Counted from the first letter of the stretch, positions 1-9,900 are shown. The stretch is DNA of 64,000 nt from Archaeoglobus sp. UBA234 (GCA_002494625.1 DACH01000003.1:54614-118613); one strand, 5' to 3'. A program made the numbers and translations. The notes: generated by a model from the sequence alone, not told the origin.

Positions 1-327
1 TATGTTACTGCAGGAGTCACAAATCCAGCAATAGCTGGAGAGAAGGCAAAATGGAACATCGGGACGGTTAACATTGCAATTATTATAAAAAAAGGGCTCA
101 GAGTGAATGCAATGGTAAATGCAGTTATGACAGCCACCGAAGCAAAGACAAGGGTGATGCTTGAAAGATACAACGCCACCGGGACAACGAGTGATGGGAT
201 AGGTGTCTTCTCTTTCCCCGGCAGTGAGGAGTGGGCAGGAACTTCAACAGAGCTGGGTTATGAGATTGGAAGGGGAGTTGTCAGGGCACTCGAGGAGAGT
301 CTATCAAAATGGGAAAAAATGCTTTAG
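1..327 (+). CDS. cbiZ: Adenosylcobinamide amidohydrolase, 5' end outside the window
   Basis: CbiZ cleaves the amide bond of adenosylcobinamide to give adenosylcobyric acid, so that salvaged incomplete corrinoids can re-enter archaeal cobalamin synthesis. The frame is open from the first base. The visible C-terminal 108 residues carry the family pattern: a TAG-x-TNPA stretch, a GTVNIAIII strand, then MTATEAKT and GTTSDG. The N-terminal half is missing only because the window starts inside the gene. It converges on the EamA transporter gene, with a 4-bp overlap of the two 3' ends. The neighbouring cobD, cbiB, cobS and cobY support the assignment. Seen: motifs and context; known: CbiZ reaction. 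Confidence 0.85.
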   Translation, partial: YVTAGVTNPAIAGEKAKWNIGTVNIAIIIKKGLRVNAMVNAVMTATEAKTRVMLERYNATGTTSDGIGVFSFPGSEEWAGTSTELGYEIGRGVVRALEESLSKWEKML

Positions 328-1154
328 CCAGCATATATCAAGATTCCCCCCATCACAGCAATTACAGAGCCAATAAGAGTTTTTATGCTAACATGTTCAA
401 GCCTCTGAATCAAAAGATATGAGAACACAGTTGTGAAAACGGGATAGAGATTTGAAACTGGCACAGCAACAACAACCTGAGCCTGAGAAAGAGCAAGATA
501 GTAACTAAATGTCCCGAGAAACATTGTAATGCCTGAGAGAAGCAGGTAAAAGCTGAAAGTGTTCTCAGAACTTTTAGAGTAGGCTACTGCAAAAATGAAG
601 GGGAGTGCTGTAGTAACAGATATTAGATTGCTCACCACCACACTTTCAAGAATTCCACTCTTTATGAAGATAGATGCAATACCATAGGACAGTCCTCCAG
701 CAATTGAAATTGCAAGCCCTCTCCTGCTAAATGTATCCGAGGATAGAATGTAGAGCCCTGCCACCATAACAAGGATGCCTGACAGAATCATTAAGTTAAC
801 TTCCTCTCCCAGGATGGCAAAACCAAGGAGTGCGGAGAACATTATCCTTGTCGATGTGCCTGTGAAGGCTCTCGAAGAGCCGACTACACCAACTGAAAAA
901 TAGGTTAGGGTTCTGCCAAAGAAATACTGGAATATCCCTGCAAGACATAAGAGAGCGACCTTTGTTCCTTCAAACTCAACCCTGAAGATTTCCCCTGTGA
1001 AAACAGAGAGGATGAGAAGGCATAACCAGGAAATCAGAACAATATAAAATGTTCCAAGAAAGGGATTTACCTTCTCAAGAGCCTTTCTGACAAGAACTCC
1101 ATTAAAACCCCACAATACTGATGCAAGAAGTGCAAAAAAATATCCTGAAATCAA
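324..1154 (-). CDS. EamA/DMT-family transporter in the cobalamin cluster
   Basis: 276-residue integral membrane protein with about ten hydrophobic helices arranged as two five-helix EamA halves, typical of drug/metabolite transporters. The motif ALLASVLWGFNGVLVRKAL at the N-terminus is characteristic of the first repeat. The start is a TTG with GGAGGT about 9 nt upstream, inside the end of cobD; the gap to cobD is only 3 nt, so it is the last gene of a cbiB-cobD-transporter transcript. Substrate is unknown. Position suggests transport of a cobalamin precursor or lower-ligand building block, which is inference only; DMT proteins also carry amino acids and nucleotide sugars. Confidence 0.85.
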   Translation of the reverse strand: MISGYFFALLASVLWGFNGVLVRKALEKVNPFLGTFYIVLISWLCLLILSVFTGEIFRVEFEGTKVALLCLAGIFQYFFGRTLTYFSVGVVGSSRAFTGTSTRIMFSALLGFAILGEEVNLMILSGILVMVAGLYILSSDTFSRRGLAISIAGGLSYGIASIFIKSGILESVVVSNLISVTTALPFIFAVAYSKSSENTFSFYLLLSGITMFLGTFSYYLALSQAQVVVAVPVSNLYPVFTTVFSYLLIQRLEHVSIKTLIGSVIAVMGGILIYAG

Positions 1155-1157
1155 TCC

Positions 1158-2105
1158 TTATACCTCCCTGAGCTCATAAAGTGCTTCAATCAGCCTGTCG
1201 TTCTCTTCGGGCTTTCTGATTGAAAACCTAATGTAATCTTTAAGACCAAAGGAGGTGCAATCCCTCACAATCAATCCTTTTTGCCTCAAATACTCATAAG
1301 CCCCTTTCTTTTTCATCAAAAAGAAGTTAGAATCAGTTTTCAATCCAAAAACTTCAAATCTTTTTCTTTCTTCCCATATTAAGGGCATCGTTTCTTCAAT
1401 AAATCTGAAAGAATCCTCTAAGAGCATTTCAAGGAAGGCATAACCTAAGGAGCCAATACTCCAGGGCATTCTGATTTTTTTAAAATGCTCTGTAAAGCCA
1501 GAGATATATCCAACCCTGACTCCCGGCATTCCATAGCTTTTGGTAAATGTTCTCAGTTTTACGATGTTCTCACCCTCTGGAGTTCTGTAACCTTTAACAA
1601 AATCCATGAAAGCTTCATCCAGCACCAGCAATGAATCCTTTTCCTCAACAGCATCAATCAGAGGTCTGAGTAATTCAGGCGGGAAATACCTCCCATCCGG
1701 GTTGTTTGGATTGCAGAAAAAAACAATACTATTTCTTTCAACCTTCTCAGAAAGTTCCAAAGGATTATTCGAGGATTTCAAAATATCAAAACCGTAAAAT
1801 CTTGCAATTCTTTCATATTCTGAGTAGGTGTACTGTGGAATCAGAGCCCTTTCAGCAGGAAATAAAATCGGTATCAGATATAGAGCCTCTGTGGCTCCAG
1901 CAACAACGGTAATATCTTCTCCAACAAGGTCTGAAAGGTTTTCCTCAAGATTTTCCCAGTAAACATATCTATCCGCGATATTTCTTGCTCTGTGAAACAT
2001 TTCATCCTTCCACTCAGGCTGATAGGGATTCACAGAAATGGAAAAATCCAATCCCTGCACTCTGCCCCCATGCTCAGCCCTGAAATCTATGTTTCTTGGC
2101 TTCAT
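1158..2105 (-). CDS. cobD: L-threonine-O-3-phosphate decarboxylase (PLP aminotransferase fold)
   Basis: CobD makes (R)-1-amino-2-propanol O-2-phosphate, which CbiB attaches to adenosylcobyric acid. The 315-residue protein is a fold-type I PLP enzyme: HGG and LDFSISVNP at the N-terminus (typical of CobD), CNPNNPDG at about 131-138, DEAF at 163-166, and the PLP lysine in FTKSYGMPGVRVG at about K189. An arginine near 294 (RFSIRKP) would bind the substrate carboxylate. It sits 31 nt downstream of cbiB on the same strand. HisC (histidinol-phosphate aminotransferase) is the close alternative, but the FSxSVNP start and the B12 context favour CobD. The cysteine-rich tail found in some methanogen CobD proteins is absent. 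Confidence 0.85.
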   Translation of the reverse strand: MKPRNIDFRAEHGGRVQGLDFSISVNPYQPEWKDEMFHRARNIADRYVYWENLEENLSDLVGEDITVVAGATEALYLIPILFPAERALIPQYTYSEYERIARFYGFDILKSSNNPLELSEKVERNSIVFFCNPNNPDGRYFPPELLRPLIDAVEEKDSLLVLDEAFMDFVKGYRTPEGENIVKLRTFTKSYGMPGVRVGYISGFTEHFKKIRMPWSIGSLGYAFLEMLLEDSFRFIEETMPLIWEERKRFEVFGLKTDSNFFLMKKKGAYEYLRQKGLIVRDCTSFGLKDYIRFSIRKPEENDRLIEALYELREV

Positions 2106-2136
2106 GAAGACAGTTTGACGACAGACTTATAAGTTT

Positions 2137-3027
2137 TTAATTTTTACTCAGGAGCACGATAACAAGAAAAAGAATTGCCGTCCATTCTACCACAACGATT
2201 CTGAAGACCTTAATAGCTCTAAATATGTCCTTCAGTTCAGGTTTTCTACCGGGAAAAATATAAGAGCCTTTTTTCTCAAGCTGAACTCCACATACAGCAC
2301 TCATGCATGCAATGGGTTTATCTCCGTTTATCTTGTACTTCGCTCTTTTCAAATTGCTGATTACTCTCTTAGGAGATAGAGGGAGGAAAAGAAGCACTGA
2401 TAGTCTTGCCGGGATGAAATTGAGGATGTCATCAACCCTTGCTGCGAACTTTCCGAAATAGAGATACCTCCCAATCCTATAGCCCAGCATTGCATCGCAG
2501 GTGTTCACAGCCCTGTAAACCATAGCGCCCGGTAGACCAAAAATCAGAAAGTAAAATGTGGGAGAAATATAGCTATCAACGGAATTTTCTGCCAGACTCT
2601 CAATTGAGGCAGAACAGATTTCGTGTCTTTTTAGACCAGAGAGGTCTCTGCTGACAATCATCGATGTCTTTTTTCTCTGCTCATCTATATCAGGCTCGAT
2701 AGTTTTCCTTACATGCACTTCAAGGGCTTTCAGTGAGAACGATGATTTTAAAAAAAAGGCTGAAAGTAGAATAGCCGCAAATTCAGGGAGTGCAGAGGGG
2801 ACGACTGACAGAAACAGAGCAAAAAGTATGACTGTCAGCGTTACAAATGTTCCTGCCAAAAAATCTGCTATTCTATCATGAGTTGCGTAGATTCTATCTA
2901 AGTAATGAATCAGATTCCCAAACCATACAGTGGGGTGAATCTTCTCCGGTGGCTCACCCAGTGTGATGTCAAGAATCAGGGCAAGCAAAAGAACTACAGC
3001 CCTCTCCGTCCAGATGTTCATTTCCAT
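2137..3027 (-). CDS. cbiB: Adenosylcobinamide-phosphate synthase
   Basis: CbiB is a membrane enzyme that joins adenosylcobyric acid to aminopropanol phosphate, giving adenosylcobinamide phosphate. The 296-residue length is normal. Family marks are LILDITLGEPPEKIHPTVWF near residues 17-36 (the GEP-x-HPV-like motif), RDLSGLKRHEICSASIESLAENSVDS in the middle with the conserved SIESLAEN core, and NTCDAMLGYR. Several hydrophobic helices are present. It is divergent from cobS; the 58-bp gap is very A/T rich and probably carries both promoters. It leads the cbiB-cobD-EamA transcript. A second in-frame ATG two codons downstream is an equally possible start. Confidence 0.93.
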   Translation of the reverse strand: MEMNIWTERAVVLLLALILDITLGEPPEKIHPTVWFGNLIHYLDRIYATHDRIADFLAGTFVTLTVILFALFLSVVPSALPEFAAILLSAFFLKSSFSLKALEVHVRKTIEPDIDEQRKKTSMIVSRDLSGLKRHEICSASIESLAENSVDSYISPTFYFLIFGLPGAMVYRAVNTCDAMLGYRIGRYLYFGKFAARVDDILNFIPARLSVLLFLPLSPKRVISNLKRAKYKINGDKPIACMSAVCGVQLEKKGSYIFPGRKPELKDIFRAIKVFRIVVVEWTAILFLVIVLLSKN

Positions 3028-3085
3028 TAAATTTCATCTGACAGTAAATCAAAAAAAATTTATCTTTTTCAATCAACCAAAGCCC

Positions 3086-3772
3086 GTGAGAGGACTGATA
3101 TCATTCTTCACAAGAATACCTGCAGGTGGTACCATAGATGATGCAGTGGATAAGATATGGCTTCTTCCTTTTCTGGGAATTGTTACAGCTGCTATTCCAA
3201 CTGTAATTCTCTACCTAAAACCCCCTCTCACACCCATACTCTCACTTATTCTTTTCTACCTCATCACAGGCATTATCCACTTGGATGGACTTGCAGATTT
3301 TTCGGATGGTATGATGGTGAAGGGAAATGCTGAAGAAAAAATTAGAGCCATGAAGGGTGTGGAGATCGGTACTGCAGGTATATTTGCTGTGATTGCAATT
3401 ATCCTGCTGCAGCTTTATTCACTCGAGAGGGTTCCTGTCTGGAGTCTGATTGTTGCAGAGATAAACTCAAAAATGTCAATGTCTCTTCTCTTATATCTTG
3501 GAAAACCCATCGGTGACGGAATCGGAAGATACTTTATCGAGAAGATGTCGGTGAAAAAATTCCTGCTCTCTCTGTCGATATACATCCTTTTCATATCTAT
3601 CTTTTCCCTTTTCAGCCTGCATGCCTTGATTTCAATCCTATCCCTTTCAGTTCCCTTTTACATCCTGAGAGTTGCTGAGAAGAATTTAGGCGGGATTAAC
3701 GGGGACTGTATAGGGGCTTCAGCTGAGATTACAAGAGCGGTGGCTCTTGCATCCATTGCTCTTCTGGGGTGA
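3086..3772 (+). CDS. cobS: Adenosylcobinamide-GDP ribazoletransferase (cobalamin synthase)
   Basis: CobS joins adenosylcobinamide-GDP to alpha-ribazole (phosphate), the last assembly step. The start is placed at a GTG giving RGLISFFTRIPAGG, the usual CobS N-terminus. An upstream in-frame extension to 2963 would run back over the start of cbiB and has no family character, so it is rejected. A weak TATA-like TTTATC lies about 24 nt before this GTG, consistent with a leaderless mRNA. HLDGLADFSDGMM (about 65-77) is the metal-binding aspartate motif, and GGINGDCIGASAEI near the C-terminus is typical. Length 228 with several membrane helices. cobY follows after 4 nt. Confidence 0.92.
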   Translation: MRGLISFFTRIPAGGTIDDAVDKIWLLPFLGIVTAAIPTVILYLKPPLTPILSLILFYLITGIIHLDGLADFSDGMMVKGNAEEKIRAMKGVEIGTAGIFAVIAIILLQLYSLERVPVWSLIVAEINSKMSMSLLLYLGKPIGDGIGRYFIEKMSVKKFLLSLSIYILFISIFSLFSLHALISILSLSVPFYILRVAEKNLGGINGDCIGASAEITRAVALASIALLG

Positions 3773-3776
3773 TTTG

Positions 3777-4322
3777 ATGGTTCTCAGAATACTCATGGCT
3801 GGAGGAAAATCAGCAAGAATTGGGAGAGAGAAACCAGTCCTGAAGATAAACAATATTCCTCTGGTTGAGAGAGTGTACAACCAGTGTGGGGGGTGTGTTG
3901 CTGTCTCCCCAAACACACCGGAAACCAAGAAGCTCTGCATCGAAAGAGGTATTGATTACATAACCACTCCCGGACAGGGATATGTCGAAGATACAATCTG
4001 GCTCCTCAGAGAGTACGGAGAGTTCCTTAGCATATCATGTGACATCCCCTTTGTAAGGGAGAGAGATGTTAGAGAGATCGAAAGGGAGTTCAGCAAAGAT
4101 TTTAGCCTCACCGGATATCTGAGTCTTGAAAGGGTCCCAATGGGAGGTGGGTGTAACATTTATAACGGGAAATGTCTGGTGGGAATAAATACCGTGACTG
4201 AGGGCAAGGAAGTTTTTTTCCAGTTTAAAAATTCCCTTCTTGCAATCAATGTAAACACAGAGTTCGATCTCTTTATTGCTGACAGACTTGCAAGGATTAT
4301 CGATAAATCTGATTACTACTGA
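3777..4322 (+). CDS. cobY: GTP:adenosylcobinamide-phosphate guanylyltransferase
   Basis: CobY is the archaeal replacement for bacterial CobU; it transfers GMP to adenosylcobinamide phosphate to make the GDP-activated intermediate used by CobS. The 181-residue protein shows a nucleotidyltransferase start, RILMAGGKSARIGREKP, a SISCDIPF strand with the catalytic aspartate, and a MGGGCNIY segment. The ATG at 3777 follows a GGGGTGAT Shine-Dalgarno and the cobS stop by 4 nt, so the two are translationally linked. An ATG 30 nt upstream is inside cobS and lacks support. MobA-type guanylyltransferases share the fold, but the cobS coupling decides the call. Confidence 0.9.
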   Translation: MVLRILMAGGKSARIGREKPVLKINNIPLVERVYNQCGGCVAVSPNTPETKKLCIERGIDYITTPGQGYVEDTIWLLREYGEFLSISCDIPFVRERDVREIEREFSKDFSLTGYLSLERVPMGGGCNIYNGKCLVGINTVTEGKEVFFQFKNSLLAINVNTEFDLFIADRLARIIDKSDYY

Positions 4323-4807
4323 GATTTCAGCTTCTCTGCTATCATTTCCGCAATTTCCCTGAAATCTTCTTCTTTAAGCCTGAAAGTTTTATAATCGGGA
4401 AGGTCTCTCTCACAGACAACAGCCATTATCTTTCCTTTTCTGAGCCTTTCTATGTTATCTGATGGATTCAGCACGACTATTCTATCCTTTCCAGCACTGT
4501 TGAATCCCTCCGTCAGAACGATGTCGTATTTATCCTTTAGAAATCTCTCATAAACATAATCCAGACTGTATTCATTCTCCCCAGTTCTCCTGACCATTGC
4601 AAGTTTCCCCGGACACACTACAAGGACATCTGCTCCGCGATTATAGAACCTCCATGAGTCCTTTCCCTCCCTGTCAAAACTGAAATCTCCGTGGGCATGA
4701 TGCTTTACCACAGCAACTCTCAAACCCCTTTGTTTAAGAAGGGGCACGACTGTCTCGATGAGTGTTGTTTTGCCTGAATCGGGAGAGCCGACAATACTGA
4801 CTATCAT
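4316..4807 (-). CDS. mobB: Molybdopterin-guanine dinucleotide biosynthesis adapter protein
   Basis: MobB is a small P-loop GTPase that assists guanylyl transfer in making the MGD form of the molybdenum/tungsten cofactor. The 163-residue protein has the Walker A motif GSPDSGKTTLIE at residues 7-18, the KHHAHGDFSFDREGKDSWRF segment typical of MobB at about 36-55, and a LTEGF strand-loop. It converges on cobY with a 7-bp overlap. A T-rich TATA-like element lies about 25 nt before the ATG, suggesting its own promoter and leaderless translation. No other molybdopterin gene is in the window. Confidence 0.92.
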   Translation of the reverse strand: MIVSIVGSPDSGKTTLIETVVPLLKQRGLRVAVVKHHAHGDFSFDREGKDSWRFYNRGADVLVVCPGKLAMVRRTGENEYSLDYVYERFLKDKYDIVLTEGFNSAGKDRIVVLNPSDNIERLRKGKIMAVVCERDLPDYKTFRLKEEDFREIAEMIAEKLKSQ

Positions 4808-4841
4808 TGATTGAAAACAATATGGGGGAGATTAAAAAGCT

Positions 4842-5168
4842 TCACATGAAAGTTGGTGGTGTACCGATGGTAATGTAAACCGCTTTGCCTTCACCGATGT
4901 TTTTCATCCGATGGGGGAGACTGGAGGGGTGCCATATAACATCTCCCGGTTCCATGCTGTAATGCATGTTTCCCACCTTTACTTCCACCCTGCCCTCTAA
5001 GAGAACTCTCACCTCCTCCCCATCATGCTCGTACTCCTCTGTTTCTGCCCCTGGCTCAAGCTCTGATTTTATGACAATTATGCTTCCCGATTTTGCCTTT
5101 ACTCTGTATGTTATCCCATCTAAAGCCCTCTTCATTATTTCTTCGCCTGATTTAACAAAAACAGCCAT
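4842..5168 (-). CDS. Cupin-domain protein of unknown function
   Basis: A 108-residue single-domain cupin. The two cupin motifs are visible: a first motif with EHDGEEVRVLLEGRVEVKVG (glutamates and one histidine) and a second with EPGDVIWHPSSLPHRMKNIG. Candidate metal ligands are H/E in the first and H in the second, so a bound divalent metal is likely. Such small cupins act as isomerases, dioxygenases or sensors; no substrate can be assigned. A GTG directly before the ATG is an alternative start. A TATA-like stretch about 28 nt upstream, between this gene and pycB, suggests independent transcription. Confidence 0.8.
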   Translation of the reverse strand: MAVFVKSGEEIMKRALDGITYRVKAKSGSIIVIKSELEPGAETEEYEHDGEEVRVLLEGRVEVKVGNMHYSMEPGDVIWHPSSLPHRMKNIGEGKAVYITIGTPPTFM

Positions 5169-5207
5169 CACAAAAAATATGATGATTTAATATTATAAAA
5201 AGGTTGC

Positions 5208-6638
5208 TCAGGCAGGTTCGACTTCAATAATATACTCCTTCCCATCAATTTCAACCTTAAAGCTACCCTCAACCCTTCCAGCAGGTGGAAATGGTTCCTC
5301 TTTAAGCTCTCCCTTCAGGAACTGGAGCCCTGTTTGTGGGAAGAGTGCATATAGGAGAACATTTTCGTCTGTGGCTTCAATCCCCTCAGCCTCAAGTTCC
5401 TTCTTTCTATTCTCAAACTCTGGTTCGAGCAGATCAGCAGGTCTGCAATCTATCGGTTTCTCATCTCCGAGTATTTTCTTCACGATTTCATCCCTGATCT
5501 TTGCTGGTGTTCTTCCATACATACCCTTTACTAAGTCTTTTGTTTCTTTTGTAACAACCTTATATCTCTCCCCAACGAGGACATTAACGACTGCCTGAAC
5601 TCCAACTATCTGGCTTGTTGGTGTTACAAGCGGTGGATAACCAAGATCTTCTCTGACCACCGGTACCTCCTTGAGTACCTCAGGTAGCCTGTCGAGAGCG
5701 TTTTGTTCCTTGAGCTGGTTAATCATGTTGGAGAACATTCCGCCTGGAATCTGATAAACCAGAACATTTGTATCAGGAATCGTTGAGAGTGGATCAAGAT
5801 ATCCCGCATACTTTTCCCTTATCTTCATCATATATTCTCTTATCTCCATAAGAATTTCAAGGTCAACACCAGTATGGTAACCAAGTTCTTCCAGAGCATA
5901 AACCATGCTCTCGGTCGGTGGATGGCTCGTTCCCATGCTCAATGGTGACATGCATGTGTCAATCATATCTGCTCCTGCCTCCACTCCCTTCAAAAGTGCC
6001 ATTGATGCCATTCCACTTGTATAGTGGGAATGAACATTTATTTTAGCTCCAACCTCTTTCTTGAGAGTGCTGACAAGCTCATAAGCCATTTTTGGTGAGA
6101 GTAGGCCTGCCATATCCTTAACACATATCGAGTCCACATCAAGGGCAACAAGTTCCTTTGCGATCTCAACATACTTCTCAATCGTGTGGACAGGAGAGAT
6201 GGTGTAGCAGATTGTTCCCTGAACATGCGCATCTGTTTTCTTCGCTGTCTTTATTGCGGTTTCAAGATTTCTTATATCATTCAGTGCATCAAATATTCTG
6301 AAGAAGTCAAGTCCGTTTTCAGCCGTTTTCAGGACGAATTTCTCAACAATATCATCCGGATAATGCCTGTAACCAACTATATTCTGTCCTCTCAGAAGCA
6401 TTGAGAGTCTTGCATTCTTAGCCCTCTTTCTTATCTCTCTCAGTCTCTCCCATGGATTTTCATTCAGAAAGCGATGTGCAGAATCAAATGTAGCTCCACC
6501 CCATACCTCAAGCGTGGTGATTCCTGATTCATCAAACTTCTCAACTATTGGCAGTATATCTCTTGTCCTCATTCTTGTCGCAAGAAGAGACTGATGTCCA
6601 TCTCTAAGGGTCAGATCAACTATATCCACTTTACCCAT
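5208..6638 (-). CDS. pycB: Pyruvate carboxylase subunit B / oxaloacetate decarboxylase alpha, carboxyltransferase part only
   Basis: The carboxyltransferase moves CO2 between carboxybiotin and pyruvate, giving oxaloacetate for biosynthesis. The 476-residue protein begins VDIVDLTLRDGHQSLLATRM (residues 3-22), the classic TIM-barrel start; HSHYTSGMA near 204 carries zinc-ligand histidines; TPTSQIVGVQAV and VKGMYGRTP mark the following conserved domain. The protein ends at a beta-strand linker (FKVEIDGKEYIIEVEPA), where related proteins continue into a biotinyl domain with an AMKM lysine motif. That domain is absent here and is not encoded next door, so a separate biotin carrier and a biotin carboxylase must lie elsewhere. 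Confidence 0.88.
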   Translation of the reverse strand: MGKVDIVDLTLRDGHQSLLATRMRTRDILPIVEKFDESGITTLEVWGGATFDSAHRFLNENPWERLREIRKRAKNARLSMLLRGQNIVGYRHYPDDIVEKFVLKTAENGLDFFRIFDALNDIRNLETAIKTAKKTDAHVQGTICYTISPVHTIEKYVEIAKELVALDVDSICVKDMAGLLSPKMAYELVSTLKKEVGAKINVHSHYTSGMASMALLKGVEAGADMIDTCMSPLSMGTSHPPTESMVYALEELGYHTGVDLEILMEIREYMMKIREKYAGYLDPLSTIPDTNVLVYQIPGGMFSNMINQLKEQNALDRLPEVLKEVPVVREDLGYPPLVTPTSQIVGVQAVVNVLVGERYKVVTKETKDLVKGMYGRTPAKIRDEIVKKILGDEKPIDCRPADLLEPEFENRKKELEAEGIEATDENVLLYALFPQTGLQFLKGELKEEPFPPAGRVEGSFKVEIDGKEYIIEVEPA

Positions 6639-6856
6639 TGAGAGTCACCGGAATAGAGTTCTCCGGGAATTATTAATTTTTTACTCTTTTTACTAATATA
6701 AAATAATGCTTATTAAAAAGTTAATCCACAGTTCCTCAGGATGTTAAAGCAATAGATGTGCAGTTATAAACTACAGCCCATAAAATAAAACTCATAATTC
6801 CTTTTTTCTGTGTTAAATCTTATCGGGAATAAGCCATAAAGGACATGATAATGATG

Positions 6857-6883
6857 ATTTCGCTGCGAAATATATATATTTAA
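6857..6883 (+). promoter_or_regulatory. Promoter with palindromic operator candidate ahead of the giant surface-protein gene
   Basis: A perfect inverted repeat ATTTCG-CTG-CGAAAT occupies 6857-6871 and runs straight into a strong TATA element (ATATATATTTAA, about 6872-6883), overlapping the BRE position. The GTG start at 6905 lies about 25-27 nt from the TATA centre, so transcription would begin at or beside the start codon. A dimeric repressor bound to the palindrome would block TBP/TFB. The palindrome and TATA box are read directly; the regulator is unknown. Confidence 0.6.
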
Positions 6884-6904
6884 AGGGCAGTTCTCCAGTT
6901 AGTA

Positions 6905-9900
6905 GTGAGAAAAAGGTTCCTGCTGCTGAAGCATTCAGCAATTTTAATCCTACTTGTGGTTATCATATTTTCTGCTCAGGCAAATCAGGAAGAGGATTCA
7001 AGCCAGAATTATACATCCGGTCTCAGCACTCTGAAAAAGGTCTATTTCCCCGGAGAAGAAGTGATAATAAAGGCTGATTTCCTTCCAAACTCCTCAATTG
7101 TAGTATCACCAGCCGGATTGATGTATAATCTCTCCTTCAGCAGCGATGGAGATACTTACTCGGCGAAATTTTCCCTTAAAAAGGATGTTGTGCTTGGAAA
7201 CTACACCATAATTGCGGATGGAATCGTAGATGAATTCACGGTGGATTACTGCACCATCACAGCATATTATGAGGAAGGATTGATAAAAGGAGATGCAAAG
7301 ACATACATCACAAAACCGGAGAGAATAACCTACGAGATTGACGGAAAAGAAGAGATTCTGAAGTTTTCAAACAACTCTTTTGAGATTCCGGTTCCTGCGG
7401 GTAGGCACAATGTTTTGCTGAAATGCGGTCTGAGTGAGGTGGAATTGGAGGTTTTCGTAAACTTCACGATTCTGATAAAAAATGAGACTGTAACTGCTTT
7501 TCTCGATGGTAAGTCGGTTGATGCAGTCTTTACTGTTCATGCTGACAGAGAATACAGCTTCAATGGAAGTTTTAATCTCTCCTGGATTAACTACACAGAT
7601 ATGGTTATTGAGGCTAAATATCTCCATCTGAAGGTTGAAAAGAAGATCGAAACAGAGACTGAAAAGGAAGAGAAAGTAGAGATGGAGAGGAGTTTTGATA
7701 TAAGAAGAGTCTATTTCCCCGGAGAGGAGGTTATAATAACCTCTTCTTTCAAACCCGAAAAAGCCTATGCGGTAAATCCTATCGGTATGGTGCTTGAGCT
7801 GAATTTCAGCAGGAAAGGGGATGTTTATAAGAGTATAATAGATTTGAAAAAAGATATCGTGCTTGGAGAGTGGAAAATAATTGCTGATGGCATTGAAAAA
7901 ACCTTTTTCGTAGATAGTTACAGAATTAATGCGACTTTCGAAAGGGGTGTAGTAAAAGGAGATGTGGAGTACTATTTTGTTGAACCCGAAAGTATCCAGT
8001 GGGCTGTCGGAGAAAGTGGTGGTCAATCTGAGCTAAAAAATGGAAGTTTCACGATTCCCCTGAATCTTCCACCTGGCAATTACACGATCGTGTTGAGTTC
8101 AGGTAATGCACATAGCTCCCTGAATATTTCCATAAAGGAGAAAAGGAGGCTTGAAGTAGGGAAACTAAACTTTATTAACGATGAGATTGAAATTCGGACG
8201 AATTTCAAGCCTGAAAGTTCGGTTATTGTTTTAGAAGAGGAAAGATTCAATCTTACCTTCAAAGAGATTAATGGCACATGGATTTCAAAATTTATTCCTA
8301 AAAAACCTGGAAAGTACCGGATTTCCGTGGATGAATTTGAAGAGATTGTTCTCGTTGATGAGTACAGAATTAATGCAAGTCTTATAAATTCAACAATAAA
8401 GGGGAATGTAAGCTGGCATTACATTGAACCAGAATACCTGTACTATATTTACAAGGAAGGAAAAACAGAGAAAAAGGAGAAAATAAAACTCAACAATTCT
8501 CAGTTCGAAATTCCAGTGGATGTCAAAGGAAAATACATAAAACTGGTCTGTGGTAATGCAGAGATCAGGATTGAACTACCCCATGAGAAAAAAATAGACA
8601 AGAGTGAGAAAGAAATAATTGCTTTTGATCCTGTAAAGAGAGAGATTGTAATCAAGATACCTGCAGCACTAAAGGAGAGATTCAAAGAGTTCAAAAAAAT
8701 GCAGATCACTCCAAGTATAAAAGAGATGAGAGTCGCTTTTAAAGCCTACAAATCCTTCAAAAACCTTACTTTTTACGAGATGCACCTTCCCGTCTCTCCT
8801 GAGATTCTCAAAAAATACAATATTTCCTCGGAAGTGCTAAACACAACAACCGAGGTGAGAAAGCTCGGAAAAACCATGCTAAGGCTTGAACTGAACAACA
8901 AAATTGATACCTGGTATAGATTCAGTGTCCCTCTACCCGAAGGATACAGAGTTAAAGAGATTGTCGGTGACGATGGAAGAAGAATAGTCAATACAATCCT
9001 AACGAACAGAAGCACTGGTGAGACCGAGGGAGACATCCGATGGTATATCGAGAACAATACCCTCTACTTTTATGATGACCCTATCTGGGGTTACAACATC
9101 TCTCTAACTCCCCCTGCCCCCAATAATTCAATTGCAATTGAACTCGCCTACAGCGGAACATACTCAGGGGCAGGGCAGATCTCTGCAATCGTTTTCCCGT
9201 ACAACCAGGGAGATGATACTTCAACCATTGCAACCTATGACCATGCAGGCAGAACAGAGGATAACGGATATGGGAATAATATAGACATTGATGCCGGATC
9301 TAAGATAGCTATCAAATTCGATGATGGAGGCACTACAAGACAGTATGGAAATACATATTATTACTGGCGTTGTAATTACAACCCCTTCTGGTGCAACCTT
9401 GGTTATGGTTGGAGACAGGTTATTGACACTCTTGGAAATGACGGAAATCTGCTCCACCTAAATAGAGAAGATATACCACTGAATACTGTACCTGACGGAA
9501 CCTTAGAAAGTGTTATAATATCAAAAATGGAGACCGAAGGTGGGGAATTAAACATAACACAGAAAATTATAATAAGAGACAATAATAAGTGGTTTGCAAC
9601 CATATACTATATCAACCCAAACAGAGACCTGACAAACCTGCGTTTTTTCCAAGGTATGGACTGGAACTTTGGTGGTAGCTATACTGGTGATAACGCTAAC
9701 TACGATCCAACCTATGACATAGTCTATGGTTATGACAGTAACGCCCCTCAAGGTAATATACAGTACGGAGGATACGGATCCAACATTGGAAGTTCAGCTC
9801 ATGATGTTAACTACTACACTGACAGATATATTAGAAACACTCTTTCAACACCGGGAATGTGGGGGGATATCTACAGAGATGGTCTAAACAATGCAAATTC

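Noticed and set aside
3028..3085. Cobalamin riboswitch between cbiB and cobS
   Set aside because: The gap is only 58 bp of AT-rich DNA, too short, and B12 riboswitches are not a known archaeal feature.
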